Source: Lentinus brumalis (lineage: Eukaryota; Basidiomycota; Agaricomycetes; Polyporales; Polyporaceae). From it: a stretch of DNA of 64,000 nucleotides. The DNA lies in assembly GCA_001792895.1 (NCBI GenBank), contig MARA01000006.1, positions 62,001 to 126,000 of the forward strand. The letters run 5' to 3'. The position numbers were made by a program, and so were the translations under genes. Positions 9,349 through 22,892 of the stretch are shown one piece after another; positions within the stretch are counted from its first letter, which is position 1, and each line of letters starts with the position of its first letter. The notes under the pieces are model-generated. The model was not told the DNA's origin. It saw only the letters and a program-made list of their open reading frames with translations, and made no database searches.

Positions 9349-12300
9349 TATACAAAAATAGTAGGATAGAAAGAGGAAGGAAAGGGGCGGGGAGCGGGGA
9401 GCTAGGCGAGCTGCGGAAGGGAAAACCAAGGAAGCCTGGGGCGCGCGTCGGGGGAGGACGCGGGAGCCTGGCGGTGCGAAGGCGAAGGGGAGGCGGGCAG
9501 AAAGAGGCGAAAGGAACGGCAGACGACGCAGCGGCGGGGCCCATAGCATTAAGTACCGTGCTCTCCTCGGATGTCGCGGAACGTGGCCGGCGCGTCTCCC
9601 TCTCCTGGCGCCCAGCACAGCGCTGCACAAGTCTCGCTGCCGCTTCTGCTCTCTCTCATCCGGCCAATCATCCCCGCATCGCCCTCCGCCTCCAGTCCTC
9701 CCAGCCACCTCTCTCGCCCAGCCCACCCACGCCCGCCTCGCTCCCGCCTCCGCCCGCCCTCCCGCCCGTCCCCCGCCCCGCTCGCCCCGCCCCTGTCCCC
9801 TCCCCCGTCTGGAGCAGGCACGCCCCGACGCGGTCCTCGATCGCACATAGAAACCCAATCTGCACCCAGCCCGTCCCACTCGCTCGGGCCGCCGCGATCT
9901 GCCGAGACCCACAAACCCCGGCTCGATTTCCGCGATGCTGCCGGTCCTGACTCAGCTGCTCTCTTAATCCTCCCCCGAGCCTCCTCCATGTGTGCCTTGT
10001 CAACTCTTGTTGTTCCGACACAGAAACTCTAACTCCTCGCACAAGGCTGTGCCCACCATCGTGCCTGCTAATCCTTGATTCTTCCACCGCAGAATTGTCC
10101 CTCTCCTCCATCCTGAAGCATGCTCCTCCCCCGCCTCGTCTCACGTCGCCGGCCATCATTTCCCACTCGCCTCGCATCGCTATCTGCAACTCCGTCTGCT
10201 CTCGCGAACCCACACGCTCGCACACGGTATCGACGCCATATGACTGTGATGCCGTGCTGACCCACCATGTCCTCCAACGCGTGTCTTCTCTCTCTTAGTC
10301 TGCGCGCCCATATCTCCATCACCATCGCATCCTCAAGAATCGCTGTTTAATGCAGCCAGTATCCGAAGCCCGGACCGCCTCCTCGGATCCGCATTGCTCT
10401 GCCTCTCCACGCTGAAACGCCAACCCCTCGCCCGGCACATTCCCTCTCCCCACCGTCGCCAGCATCCGCCTGCATCCGCTCGCACATCCATCACTCATCT
10501 CAGATCTCGTCTTCTCCGGCCCCCTCTGCTTCTCCTGCCGCATCCGGCTCACGTTTCTACGACTGTACATAATCGTCGGCCGCCTCCATCGGAGACAATC
10601 GACGTCTGAGAACAACGTCCTTTGAAGAACAATGCCACTGCTTGACGCTCCCCGCGCGCTGGCGGCTGGCCATTCACAAACTCTTGCAGGTTCTCCAACT
10701 CGCTCGGACCCTAACAATCAAGGCTCACTCGCTTAAACGCCACATGCCAAGACTTACAGCATGGGTGTCGTCGACGGTCGTGACTTCCGTACGCGACTCG
10801 GCCGTAATGATGCGCCTACGCGAGTTCGGCACTGTGTCACACCTGTTCGGCAGCAAACGTTGTTGGATCGATTATTGCATGTCATGTGCTATCAAACCAC
10901 GGTCTTCGCGCCGCCAGTCCTTCGCGCATCCATGCTATACTTCCCAACATAAGTACCCGCCCGACGGCTGATCAGTACTCCAAACACACCGTGTAACGTA
11001 CTTCCTGATCATCCATCGCGAGCTTTGTCAGTAAGCATCGTCGTCCACTACCGGCCGCCTCCTCAGGCCCCAGCCTCCATGCCAACGTCGGTATGTAGTG
11101 TCCGCTCTTGAATTTATCAAAGTACTTGCAACCAGCATGGACGGGGCCCAACGAAGCCCAACGACGAGGCGCGATGTGACATCAAATTCCTGGGGGCACA
11201 GCTTCCACACGCGTATCATGCTTCAAAGGATTGTCCACACTCAAATCGGATCGCCACCTTCAAGGGATCTCTCGCAGTGCTCATGCTCTGCACTACGTGC
11301 TCGTTTACATGCGTCATGAGAGCTAATGGGAGTCCATTAATTCGCAAGTGGGTGGCCGCAGGACTAGACGTCGATTCCATATGTTAAAGCACGAGACAGG
11401 GAGCGGACCGGACGAATTTGATCGACGTCCCTCGGGCAATGGGTGCTCGAGGGAACGATCCTCCCCGGCATGCGACCGCGACATGCTCCGCTCCATCAGG
11501 ACATAAATTTACCCGATTTACGGTGTTTCGAGAGCAGCCGATGCAGACACTTTCGAGGTCCGGCCGCCGACAGGGGTTGTAACCTGACCAGAGGCCAGTA
11601 AGCGTTCCTACAGTGGAACGGGAGGAGTTCGGAAGGTATGCTGAGTACTGACTCTCATTACTACGTAGTGGCAGTGTATCTCAGGAGTGTGGACGGACAC
11701 AGCACCGATCATGCAGTCACTTGCGACTGTCGTGTCCTCAGGCGAAGACCGCGCCAGCTTCCATGCCGCGAATGGGGGTCGCACCCGGTGCGACTGTGAC
11801 CACGCTCCCTACACGATGAACCTCGGCATTGAATTGCAGGAGGGATAAAGCACAGGCGACATGGCCGGCAAGTGATCGCGCGGAGGCGTCCTCGCAATTT
11901 GATGCTGCAATATGTCCCCGATATTCAAGCAATATGAATAGCGTTGATGTCGTACAACTCGATCTTGCGATGAATACGTCAAAGAGCAGGCGAGGACTCA
12001 CCAGTTACTGGCCCTGGAGGAGCGTACCCACTCCGCTCCTCGAAGATCACCAATCGCCGTCGTCGGTGACTCAGCTTAGAGCCTCGTGTGGGCCAGAAAT
12101 CTCGGAAAGTTGGCCTGCCGTGTGCTGCTAGTTGGGCCATGATGATTGACGAAGGTCCGCAGGGCGCGTATCGAAGTCAATTGAAGGACTTCTGAACTTT
12201 GAAGCAACGGTATTATCGTCCTCCGGAGCGGGCGCAGATGGATGGGGCTGTAATGAAGCAAGCGGGGAAGTTACACGGGGCCATATGTAGCGGGAGGCGA

Positions 12301-15300
12301 ACCGCTGAGCTTCTTGGGTGGCAGATAGAACGGTGGCCACGACATGCCGTAGATCAGACACAACGCGGCGGAAGAGTCCCGTCGCGAGAAATGGAACGTC
12401 AATTTCGGCAGATACAGAGAATCAAAGATGCACAGAGCTTCTCTTCTCCGCGTATATCCCATTCTCCGGACGCATGCGCTTGCTGTTGCGTTGAGGTTAC
12501 GAGATGCCGGTTGTGCTCACTGCTGGGAGCGAGAGCTCAGAGCCGGCGAAGGCACGCTCCTGATGCATACCACCCACCAGAGGTCGCTCGCCCACGCAGA
12601 GAACAGGCGTGAGTCCTGTCTGGAGGAGTACAGTTGTGTGTGTCGTGGTACGGATGGCAAGTAACCACATTAATGCGGGCTGTCGCGCTTCCGTGTTCGG
12701 ATGGAGGTTGTGGCCCGATTTGGTGGGGATGGCGCGATCCGACGAGGGTGGATGCTGAGTCAGCGGGCGCTCGGGATGGGCCGGAGGGGCGCAACCACGG
12801 GCGCTCTGGAGTCTGTGGCCGATCGCCCGCACAGTCTTCAGTCATTCTGCCATGCGGTCCAGTGCCCTCCCCTCATCTAACATCCTCCGAAACATGATCC
12901 ACTTCGTATGCACCGCACGATCAATGCGAGCGTTGCGCTCTCGTTCACAGACATGCATCTCCGACCAATGCTCCGGGATTCGGTAGTACCATCGTACATT
13001 CGTACCCGGCACAGCCCCTATACGGACCCTTCCAGTGCGTGCAGATTTGTGTGTTCTGTACGTTATCGAGTGCTCGAGTCTGTGCATAAGCCCTCCCTAG
13101 TTCTTGATGATCAGCAAGCACATATTCACCCGGTGATATCCCACTGCGGCGGCCTTCTCATCTTCTTCTTCATCACCATTGCCTCGCAGCCGGCTCCGCG
13201 CTTCCAACTCTACTCTCTACGGGGACAATGCGGCACGCGCAGTTTAGTAGAACCTTACGGGACACCTTCTTCGAGCCACAATACAATCCCAGCGTGCTTC
13301 GCTCGATACTCCGTGACAGCTTGACGCCGTTTCGCCGCTCCCGGAGCGCCAGAAGTACGTTGTTCTCCTCGGCTGTACATCTCTCGTACACTCACCGACC
13401 CGGTTCTCCGTGCTTTTTTGGTGCATAGCCTCGGAGTCAAGCACTCAAGAGCGGACACACACGGCCCGGGGCTCGGGAACGTGTGCGTGTGCGTGTCGGC
13501 ATCGTGAGTCTCGTTGTGAATTTTTCGGCTGCACCGTGCCACTGTCCAAATAGTGTCACCGTGCAGCTCACCTAATGATCGCTAGATGACCACACGGAAC
13601 GAGTTGGCCCATGCAATACTCGCATCCAGACTTTCATAGTCGCCGGGGAGATTCTTCGTGTTACAGGCTCTTGCAACCGATGCGGAGGGTGCGTCTGGTA
13701 CCGACGGCTGACAGCATGCAACGGGGGGGAGCTTCCTCTTACTAATGAAACGCGCTTGGCGCACCGCGACGAGCATACCTTGTGAGTGTGCGGGTTGCGC
13801 TCACTGCTAGCTGATGGACTGTTACTGCTGGTCAGGCAAACGTGTGCCGTTACTATGCTTCACAGCGCGAACCCGAAACGGGGTCAGTCTACGTCATCTA
13901 CCCGGAGAGTTGTGTCCTGAGAGGGTACAACGCTTGGCCCCTTATGGTCCAGCGTGGCACAACCTTCGAGGCCACCGTCATTCGGACCAGCCGTTCACTC
14001 CGATATTCCCGGAGGAAGAGATGGAACAGCTTAGCTCACGATGTTCAAGGTGTCGCTTCATTGCGCCCGATCTCCAAAAGTCCTCCATGGACCCAAGAGT
14101 CGGCGTGAGATCATGGAGTCAGTCCGACATTATCAGTCAGGTCGCCGTCATCTGTCAGCCTATAGGCAATCTCATAGTAAGCTTCATGATCTCCTACTCG
14201 TCTACTTGGCTCTGTCACTTGCGTCCTCTCCAGCGCTGACCATCGCTGACTTGTGACATGCCCATCTCTCGTCCACGATTGCGCGTGTCAGGGGAGTCCC
14301 GCACTGCAGCGCTGCTACGAAGCGCTCTCAAAGGTGGAGACTCGAAATACAGCCCGCATTTTCCGCTTGTGGATGCGGGGAGAATAGTCAAGAGCGAAGT
14401 CTATACACCGACCAAACCTTGTGGCGGCATCTCCGATCTTCCACTGGACTACACGACGCTTGAGGTTCGTGCTCGTCATCCATGCGCTATAGCGGCAGCG
14501 GTGAGCAACACATCTTCGTCTATCCCGTGTACTCCCGCACTAGTAAATGACGTCTAGACACGAATGGAGGCCCTTCCATCCCAGGCCATTCGCCGAGGCC
14601 ACGAAGACTGCGGTAGATCGTCCAAGGCCACCTCGGGTGTGGACCTCGCCTCTCCCATGTGACCCTGCCCACGGGCCCCGCTATCTAGCTAACGCACTAG
14701 GCCAGAACTAGAGTGCCGCACATCCGACCGTATCGTGGTCTCCCACCTGGGTCTAATGAGCGGCAGGCTGACAAGGATGCGCTGGCGCGGCACGGCGCAA
14801 CACGCTCACATCCACTATACAGTTGTTCTTGACGGTTTCGATGTCGATCAGGTTCCCTGTCACCCAAAGTCGAGAGCCGGCGGCGCACTCTATTCATCGC
14901 GAGGATGCAAGGGACCGCGCATTCGACGCTGCGGCGTACCTGTGCCCTTCGCACCTTGGGAACGAGTACAGCCTCTAGAAGACCGAAGCGATGGACATTT
15001 GAGCATGTAACAAGAACCGGGCATGTAACCGAGCCTGCCCGAGAGCCGCAAGGAGCCGTACAGGGGAAGGTTTCGCAACGGCTATTACATTAATTTACAT
15101 ACCATGATGGCTTGTCACGGTAGTCAAGGGAGCTACAATCGTATCTACGGTGCGAGTCTGGTCGAGATCGAGTCCACAAGGATGTCGACCTACATACGCC
15201 GCTCGACAGGACTATCGTGGGTCCAACGGTCATCATTGCCCGGCATCTTGACATTTCGGAGTTCGACTTCAAAATCACAACTGATGGAGCGCTCTTGTTC

Positions 15301-15825
15301 CTCAATGCACTTGTCTATCGAAGACCCTGCTTTGTGTCTGCTATGGACGGCCCCTTCAGAGTCGGAGTGTTCTCAGGCTCGACGTCTCACGCAAAGCTAC
15401 AGCCCGCAGGGGCGACAACGGGCGACAAGCACTCTGCGCATACGGTGGTTATCTTGACAATACCATGTGTTACGTCTCGATCCTCAAAGTTCACATGATC
15501 TCAATGCCCAAGGAACAGACCGCAGTCTCATTAGTGCCTGGTCAGCGCCCATATCGCACTTGCGGGACTTGTGCGCCCGATCGATGGTCACCGCAACCAG
15601 TACGTAGCGTCGTAGCGGTATCATGAATCCACTTGTGATACTCCTCATGATGGGCGTGAGATCGTTCTGTGTATTGTCAAGCTACAGCAGCGCCGGGCCA
15701 CGGGATACGTACCAGCTCTGTGGCCGGACAACCTCGACCGTCACTCTGACCCTATAAGGTGGAGGTCATGTAGTAACTACATGGTCCTCAGGCCTCAGTA
15801 TCCAGCCAATGATTTGTACAGATAC
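9349..15825. other. 6.5-kb region with no recognisable gene
   Basis: I see no ORF or exon chain with a recognisable domain on either strand. 9590-9830 is a strongly pyrimidine-rich block (repeated CCCGCCC/CTCGCCC) upstream of the transcription factor, probably its promoter and leader. A short GTGCGTGTGCGTG run lies near 13480-13500. The frame at 15217-15498 has a somewhat protein-like composition but no family likeness. The region could hold decayed repeats, long non-coding transcripts or an orphan gene with small exons; none can be supported by eye. Confidence 0.4.
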
Positions 15826-17327
15826 TTATGCAGCGCCGGCAGCGGTACGGATAGAGTCGAGAAGGATATCTTTGTAATCGCCACCAGCCTCCCAGATCGC
15901 GAACCCTCGCAGCTTCTCACTTTTGATGAATTTGCCCTTCGCAGCAAACGATGGAGCGTCATCGAAAGAGACCATGACTTGGGACGTGGTGTTATAGACA
16001 TATGCCTAGTACAATCGTGAAGGTCAGTTGTCTTGCTTCGGGGACTTGCCGCCCATGAGCTCACCGTCTGGCTGCACGAGTCGAACTTGTACTCGATGTT
16101 CGGAGCTACAGTGCCGTTGGAGGTGAGGAATCCGTTCTCAATGAGGCCCCAGAAGTCAAAGTTGCCGCCGGGTCCACTTGCATTGCCACACTCGTCGGTG
16201 CCCGCGGCGTCGTCCCACTTGTCACCGATAGGTTGCTGGTCAGCGTCAAAAGCGGGGTAGCTGTTAAGTGAGCCGCTGTCCTTGATGGCGACAGAGTTAT
16301 TGACGTGGAAGGAGTGACCGTACGACGCAACTCCAAGCACGATCTGGTTCGCAGGCATCCCGGCGGCCGTCCACTGCGCAACGGAGCTCACGGCACTACC
16401 CTGCTGGTTCTCCGGGGATGCACATGTGTCGTTAAGGGGCGCGTTTGGACCAACAGCTGTGCTCCAGGAGCCCCAGATGTCGTAGTTCATGACTGCGATC
16501 CAATCGAGTTGCTTGGCGAAGCCGGAGACGTCAGCGAGACGGTTGCCGTCAGGGCCAACCCACGGGAAGATGGAAGTGGCAGCAGTAAGGATGAGCTTCT
16601 TGCCGACAGGATGGGCGCGGAGTTGTTTAAGGAACGTAAGGAAGTTGGTGGTATCGTCCGGGTTTATGGCATTGCAGCCAATACCCTGTGTGCCGGGGTA
16701 CTCCCAACTGCCAATAAGTAGCGTCAGGGATACATATGCACGAACAGACCTCATAGGAGACTTACTCGAAGTCAATGCCATCGAGCTTGTACTTGGTCGC
16801 GAGATCAGTGACAGTCTTCACGAAGGCAGTCCGGTTGGCGGCGCTACCAACGGCAGTCGAGTAGTAGCGAGAGCCGGTCCAACCACCGAGGGAAACCAGT
16901 GCTTTGACGCCCTAGGAACAATACATATGAGGCGGAGTAAGTAGCAAGTGGCGAACAAGATACATACGTTCTTGTGTGCAGTCTCGACGAACTTTGGCAG
17001 CACTTCAGGGTCAGAGCCGTTAAGAGACAGAACGTGCACGTCGGGCGTCGTCTCCCTGGAGGCCGAGATGCAAGCCTTCAGCATAGAGCCTCAATACTGA
17101 ACGCAACTGTGAATCACTCACGCAAATGAGTACGTCATGTGGGTGTACTTATCCCAGCTGACGGTATCCAGGGGGAAGTCAGCCGAGTGCCATCCGGCAT
17201 ACCATGCAGCGGAGACGAGGGAAGACTTGTGGCCCTTGCCGTGATTTGAGCAGGTCCGGGTCGAAGAGGCGGGTTTAGCAGAGACGAAAGGTAGGACAAT
17301 TGTGGCAAGCGTAATGAGCGAACGCAT
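15826..17327 (-). CDS. Secreted GH18 chitinase
   Basis: Hydrolyses chitin by substrate-assisted catalysis; acts outside the cell or in the wall. The start at 17327 gives a signal peptide (MRSLITLATIVLPFVSA). Exons read AWYAGWHSADFPL...YTHMTYSFA, then ETTPDVHVLSLNGSD, then the barrel strand VKALVSLGGWTGSRYYS. Next is the catalytic motif DGIDFDWEYPG, whose Asp-Trp lies across an intron (acceptor CAG before TTGGGAG), with Glu as the proton donor. Later come WIAVMNYDIWGSW and, in the last exon, FAIWEAGGDYKD. The protein is about 400 residues, a single catalytic domain with no obvious chitin-binding module. Five exons with four introns are inferred, all phase-consistent. It could serve in hyphal wall remodelling or fungal-wall feeding; the sequence does not decide. 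Confidence 0.92.
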
Positions 17328-17404
17328 GGTTGAAAGGGAATCGGTCGTCGAAGAACAGCAAGGGGGAGAAGGGGACGATGGAGGCAGGCACGCGTGCAGA
17401 GATG

Positions 17405-17412
17405 TATATATA
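17405..17412 (-). promoter_or_regulatory. TATA box of the chitinase gene
   Basis: TATATATA lies 78 nt upstream of the chitinase ATG on the coding strand, at a distance usual for a TATA element with a short leader. Confidence 0.5.
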
Positions 17413-18096
17413 CTGTACACCCGGCACAGACAGTGCCCCACACTGATATCAGCACGCTCATTATCGGCGACCCGGCGGGCGGCCTCAGTCATTCGTCACT
17501 GCTGTTTGGGTTTGAGATCCCGGCGTACGGTTGCTTCTATCATGTGGACGCGGCGGTTCTTGCGCCAAAGTTCTTCCAAGAGCACATGGTCATTGGCAGC
17601 ACAGAAGCATAGACCGTCGCAGGTGACTGGCAATGAGCGAGGCAGGAGTAGAGAGACGACACTCGTTGTGGGCTTTGAGAAGGACTCTCGACTCGGGAGC
17701 AATCGAGCTAAATGGATGTTGAAAGACATGTAACACCGCCATCAGCCGCCCGTCTCCATATCACTAGCCTTGGCCATGGCATCAACCCCGAAGATGCCGA
17801 GACGTGTGCAAGTCCGAGTCCCTTGATGATGCTCCCAAAGCTGCACCTACTAGTACTACGAAAGCCTCCTGACACAGAGGTCTCGGACTCGCGAACGCAT
17901 CGGGAGGCAACGGCTCGTAAAGGACTACTTATGCGGCAGCTGCAGCACGCGCGTCCAGAACCAAGCCGCCACACTTCTTGACGAACCAAGTGGCGACGTG
18001 CACATGGTGCACGACAGTGTGTAGTCGCAGGAGCGAAAGTTCAGGTTACAGATACTGTCTGATACCGACACTCTGGCTCAAGGTGCAAGATGGACA
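17413..18096. other. Intergenic region between chitinase promoter and exporter 3' end
   Basis: Holds the distal chitinase promoter and the 3' flank of the BRE4-like gene. The short ORFs here have no coding character that I can recognise, and no repeats were found. Confidence 0.4.
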
Positions 18097-21000
18097 TTAA
18101 ACCGAGTTGGCTACCGGGGCTTCGAACAGGCTCTCGAACGCCTCGCGGGACTGCCCGATGACGCCGAAGGCGTCTTGCAGCGTCCGGCCGAGGTAATCCA
18201 GCTCCTGGATGACCGCCTTCATCGTCAGCGCGTACGCGAAGAACAGCAGGTGTCGAGAACCCTTGACGTCTCGGTTGCGTACAACGTCGAGTTTGCGAAT
18301 GGCCTCGACCTGATAAGGCCCCCTAGTCGTCAGCGTGCGTGACCGCGCAAGAAGAGGCATACTCACAAGGCGTAGTCGAGAATCTTCAGCAGGCGGAAGG
18401 TACGGCGGAAGCGGCGACTTGAGCCGGAAAGCAGACGCAAGGACGGAGAAGTACAAGATGACGTTCCCAACCATTTCGCGTCTCTCTCTGTTGACAGGGA
18501 TGATAAAATCGGACCTGACAGTCTGCAAGTAGTCACAAGTCCCGGATCAGTGAGAGGAAGCTGACTACAAACGGGGCGCGCCCACCGTATGCCACTCTTC
18601 TCGCGATGTTACACAACGCATACTATGCAGCCTATCCAGAATGGATTGCAGGCTCGTCAAAATTGACCGATAGAGCGCGACTGGGAATGGCCCCTTCAGA
18701 CGTGGCTCATGCTGTGTCTGCGCAAGCAACCCTTGCAGTTCGATGAGTTTGATCTGCAGGTGCAGTTCCCTAGCAATAGACGTAGTCGTAATTAGTACCA
18801 GACTCATGAGGAACGATTGGGACCCACATCGCCATGAAGTGCTGGATCGACTGGGACATCGCCGGGTTGACATGGAGCAGATGAGACTCCTCCGTGGGTG
18901 AATCTTCCTCGCTGACCACATGCAGGTGGAATTCCTCGTCTGAGAATGAGTTGAACGCCACGAGACGAGTATACAGCCAGCCAACGTTGAGGCAGAACCT
19001 ACAATCCGCAGATTGAGTCAATAGTACCCCTGAGTGTAGGTACCAGGAGACTCACTCTCCAAGCGCTCGACTGAGCTCGCGTCGAGCTTCCGCGGGCCAC
19101 CAGTAGCGAGAAACAATCGCAGCCCATACAACTCCGATGGTCACGGCGAGCGCACGCTGGAATGCGATGTCGAATACAGCCACGTCCTTCTCGCGAATGT
19201 TGTAGCTGATGATCGTTAGCGTGACCGCCACGAGCAAAGACAGTGGGGACGCACCAGTAGAGACATGTCAGGTTGTAGGTCAGTAGGACAAAACGCGCCG
19301 ACGTCGCATATTGAGGCTTGGCAACGATGAAATAGAAACAGGGAATTGAGTAGAAGAGCCCGAATATAGACAGCACCCATGCGTTTTCCGGGAATGATGA
19401 CCAAATCACGAATGCCGTCGCAGCACCGAGCCTATGAGATGCGAGTGGCTGATCAGACTGGGCGGCGGGATGGTTGCTGAGCAGAACACTTACAGTGTTC
19501 CCAAAACACGATGCACGCCGAGGTAATTGGTCTACAACAAACAATCTCAGTGATAGATTCTGCACCGCTCGTAGGCATGACTGTCTTACAGCACCAATCG
19601 TGGGCGATATCACAACAAAGAACTGAGGGGGGCAGTTGATCAGCCGTCTCCTGATATGAAACTCCGAGTGTGTGTGGGATCACATACCGAAATCAAGGCC
19701 CATTCTCCCCGATACTCTACAAACATCGGACGCGTGCTCTCGATGAAGGCAGGAGACGCCAAAATTGCAGTAGCCATACCGGCCTTAACAGCATACTTCA
19801 TGTCCTGCTGCTTCATCCGAGCACCGAGCGCCCACAGTGACTGCTTCACCTGGCCGATGAATGTCAAGTTCTCTCGGGCAGGGGTCTGAATGGTGTTGGG
19901 CGCATGCGGTGTGACCTTAGGGAACGAGACGGCTTTGTGCGGCTTGTGCTCCGTGAAGTATGCGGCTAGAGTGACAGCAACGTATGGGGGATGTCAGTGG
20001 CGTGTCAGAAGACCGGAGTGACCGGGCTGCACGGGAAGACAACATACAGAATCGTTTACGGATGCTCGTTGCCCGCCTCCCACGTGTGGATCGCTGACTG
20101 GAACGATTGAGCTTCCACGGGAGACGGAGGAAGGTCTTCAGCCGACCCCAGACGCCACTGCGCGCCGCATTGGCGCGCTCTATACTGCAGATACGGCTCA
20201 TGGCGTCCACCAGAGAAATCAGTTCTCGAGCGTATTCCTGCATGGTGAAAATGAAGCTGTACATCCGATTAGTCAGACCTTGTCAACTGGTAACGCAAGG
20301 GTTTTTCCTTACAAGTACGCAAGGAATACGTGCTCGCTCTCGTCGCCCATCAGGACCGGGTTGTCCGACGTCAAAGACGCGATTGAAGCCCGCGAGTCGA
20401 CACAGGATACGTTGCCGCTCCGGTACATGCGTAGGACTGCATGATTGGAGGTGCTTTCGAAGGTATACAGCGCCCGTTCGATACTGTCGGCGAGCTCAAC
20501 GAAGTCCGAGGGCTGCATGAACGTGCGATCATTGTTACTCCTCGGTTGTACGAACGCTTCACGAAGACGCTTCAGAGTGGAGATGCACGTCGTCTAGAGT
20601 AGCATATCAGCGCGCACACTTTGAAACAGAACCAAGAACAACATACTGATAGAGCCTTGAGAGGCGGCCCCAGGTCGTCCATCAGATCGCCGAACACAGT
20701 CGCAGCAGACTGTAGCAGAGCGGTTTCCTCGTCGTCTTCGGACGGCTTACCATTCTGCTCCGACACATCCTTGCGTTTCCCGTTGGCCATCGGCGAAGAT
20801 TGCTCGGCCGTCCGGTTCTTCAAGATGACCTTGCCTTCCCGATGTCCCTTGATAAGTTGATACTGCAGGCTGATACCGCTTCGAAGGCCATTCAGGTGCT
20901 GTCCGAGCCTGTTCAAGCTGTCGATCGCGTCCACGTACGACTGGCCCGAGCTTCCGTGCAGCTGCGCGCCCTCTCCGACCTTGCCCGGGCCGCCGAAGAA

Positions 21001-22587
21001 TCGTTCGGACTGCGCCTCAACCAGGCTCTTTTTGAGAGACGTGAATGACGCCTGATGGTTCGTGACTGCGCGCTGGAGCTTGTCGGAGCTAAAACCATGC
21101 AGCTCTTCCAAGAGGAAGGTCTGCGTGAGCATACCGAGGAGAGTCGAGAAAGAGTCTAGAGTCTGTGTCATGTTATTTTGTAAAGCCTTTGTCGCGCGTT
21201 GAGGCCATATCACGAGGCAGACAATATTCGAGACGAGTGCGCCGACGAGTACGATAAAGGCAACTTGCATGAGAGTCTGGATGCCGCCTTCTTTGACCAC
21301 ACTGCACAGAGACTGTCAACACCGAGCTGCGAGAAGTACCGGATCACTCACACAACAAAGAGGATGATAGCAGTCATGCTGCACGCTGTCAAGTGGGTCA
21401 GCGCAGTTCGAGCGACCCGGTCTACATGGAGACGTACCGGTGTTGAACGACGGCTTCGCCATCCAGACCTTCATCCATGCTACGACGGACATGCCGAGAC
21501 CGATCATGAGCAAGACAAGTACATCCGCGAGCCACTCCCAACCGGGTTGCAGCTCGAAGAACCAGTATACGGTCATGCTGGAGAGAGAGACCAAACTGGC
21601 GAAGACGAGACCCATCAGGCAGAAGACGTCGGCTTCCACCATACCACCGAGTGTCTTCGCAGGATTGAAGTATACGGCGCTGCATCTCGATCTGAGCGAA
21701 CATATATATTGCCTGATGAACCATAAGACGTACACAGTAGCTACCATGTGCCCCGAAGGCGAGGGTTTGCGCTCTCCAGGATCGTCCCCGGTGATATCGG
21801 CAATGAATCCAGACAGATATGGAGAGAAGGTGAACAGGGAGCCGATGAAATACGCAATGGCGCACTTGAGGATGTTGCGTTGAACTGTGGTCAACGTGGG
21901 CAGTTTGGGGAGTGTGTACCACTTGGAAGGAGGTTCAAGATGTCGTGAGGGAGTGCGCGCGCGTTCAGCGAGTGAGGCGTCCGAATCGGAATCACTGTAG
22001 TCGCCATTGGTGGTGGAGGTATATTCCGGAGGGGATGAGACATTCAGCCCAGGATCGTGGTTTGAACGTGCATGACTATGCTCGGTCTCGAAAGGATCGT
22101 GCACACCATGCGTGGATGCGGAGTGGTCGAAGTAGGACGAGGTCGCGTTCTCGACGATAGGGCGAGGTGAGGTGTACCTCGGGGAGGAATGGTGTGCGAC
22201 AGAAGAGCGGGGGGAGGCAGCGTTGCGGAATTCCTCTTCTGCCATGAGCTGGCCGAATACGGTCCACTCGTGTTCAGGAGGACGGACATGACGAGAGCCA
22301 CGGGCGAAGGTAGATGCGAGCTCTTGGACACGGGACAGACGATCTCTCGTCTGGGGTGTCTGAGACGATGTCATGGTAGATGCGCTCCGTAGAAAGCTGG
22401 GTCGGGAGACATCTCTCGACAGGTAGCTGGAGGAGTTGAGGAGGACCGAGCGGGATGACGAGGGGGCACCTATCTGCTCCGGAGATCCGACGAAGCCTGA
22501 GAGGCTGTCCTGCAGATAAGGCTGACGACTGGAAGCAGGAATCGGCAGAGGAGCAGCGGACGAGAGCGAAGACGGATCCGTGTCCAT
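18097..22587 (-). CDS. Large multi-pass membrane protein, aromatic-acid-exporter/BRE4-like (DUF2421)
   Basis: The start at 22587 (MDTDPSSLSS) opens a long disordered, Ser-rich cytoplasmic region of about 220 residues. The first membrane block follows: NILKCAIAYFIGSLFTF, an intron within HMVATV/AVYFNPAKTLGGM, MGLVFASLVSLSSMTVYWFFEL and LVLLMIGLGMSVV. After KEGGIQTLMQVAFIVLVGALVSNI comes a long soluble middle part. The second membrane block contains KYAVKAGMATAILASPAF, EYRGEWALIS, FVVISPTIGA, LGAATAFVIW and RALAVTIGVVWAAIVSRYWWP. The C-terminal DUF2421-type part ends EAPVANSV. About a dozen short introns are needed, and the total is roughly 1,100 residues. This order matches the fungal family that includes fission-yeast brefeldin A sensitivity protein Bre4 (ArAE_2_N, FUSC-like, ArAE_2). 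Substrate unknown; a transport role is inferred from homology. Small exons around 19000-20300 are the least certain. Confidence 0.85.
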
Positions 22588-22892
22588 GGCGGGAGGCCGA
22601 TTTCCTGGTCAGGGGTGATGACCCGGTGTGGATGCAGACTGCGTCGATGCCGCAGAACCAGGTGTGCTCGCTGTAAGTTACAGAGGGTATATGGCCCCGG
22701 CCGGGCAGATGAGAGTAAGAGGCAAGGCAGACGAGAATGTTCGCGTCGCGCTCGTCGCGCACACGAGCAGTAGACGCCGGACAAACGTCATACGCGTTGC
22801 AGTCCATCTGCAGACATGTTGCTCGGATGTTTCTGTGTACAGACAGCAGCTACAACACGTCGTAGCCCGTGCTCCTCAGACAAGAACATGAA
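22588..22892. other. Spacer between exporter start and API5 stop
   Basis: Exporter promoter plus API5 3' end. No TATA box or repeat stands out. Confidence 0.4.

Noticed and set aside
9256..9912. 218-codon minus-strand Gly/Arg-rich frame
   Set aside because: It lies across the pyrimidine-rich leader of the transcription factor and reads low-complexity sequence; the zinc-cluster start inside it is in another frame.
15217..15498. 93-codon plus-strand frame with protein-like composition
   Set aside because: No linked exons, no family resemblance, and it lies in the gene-free stretch.
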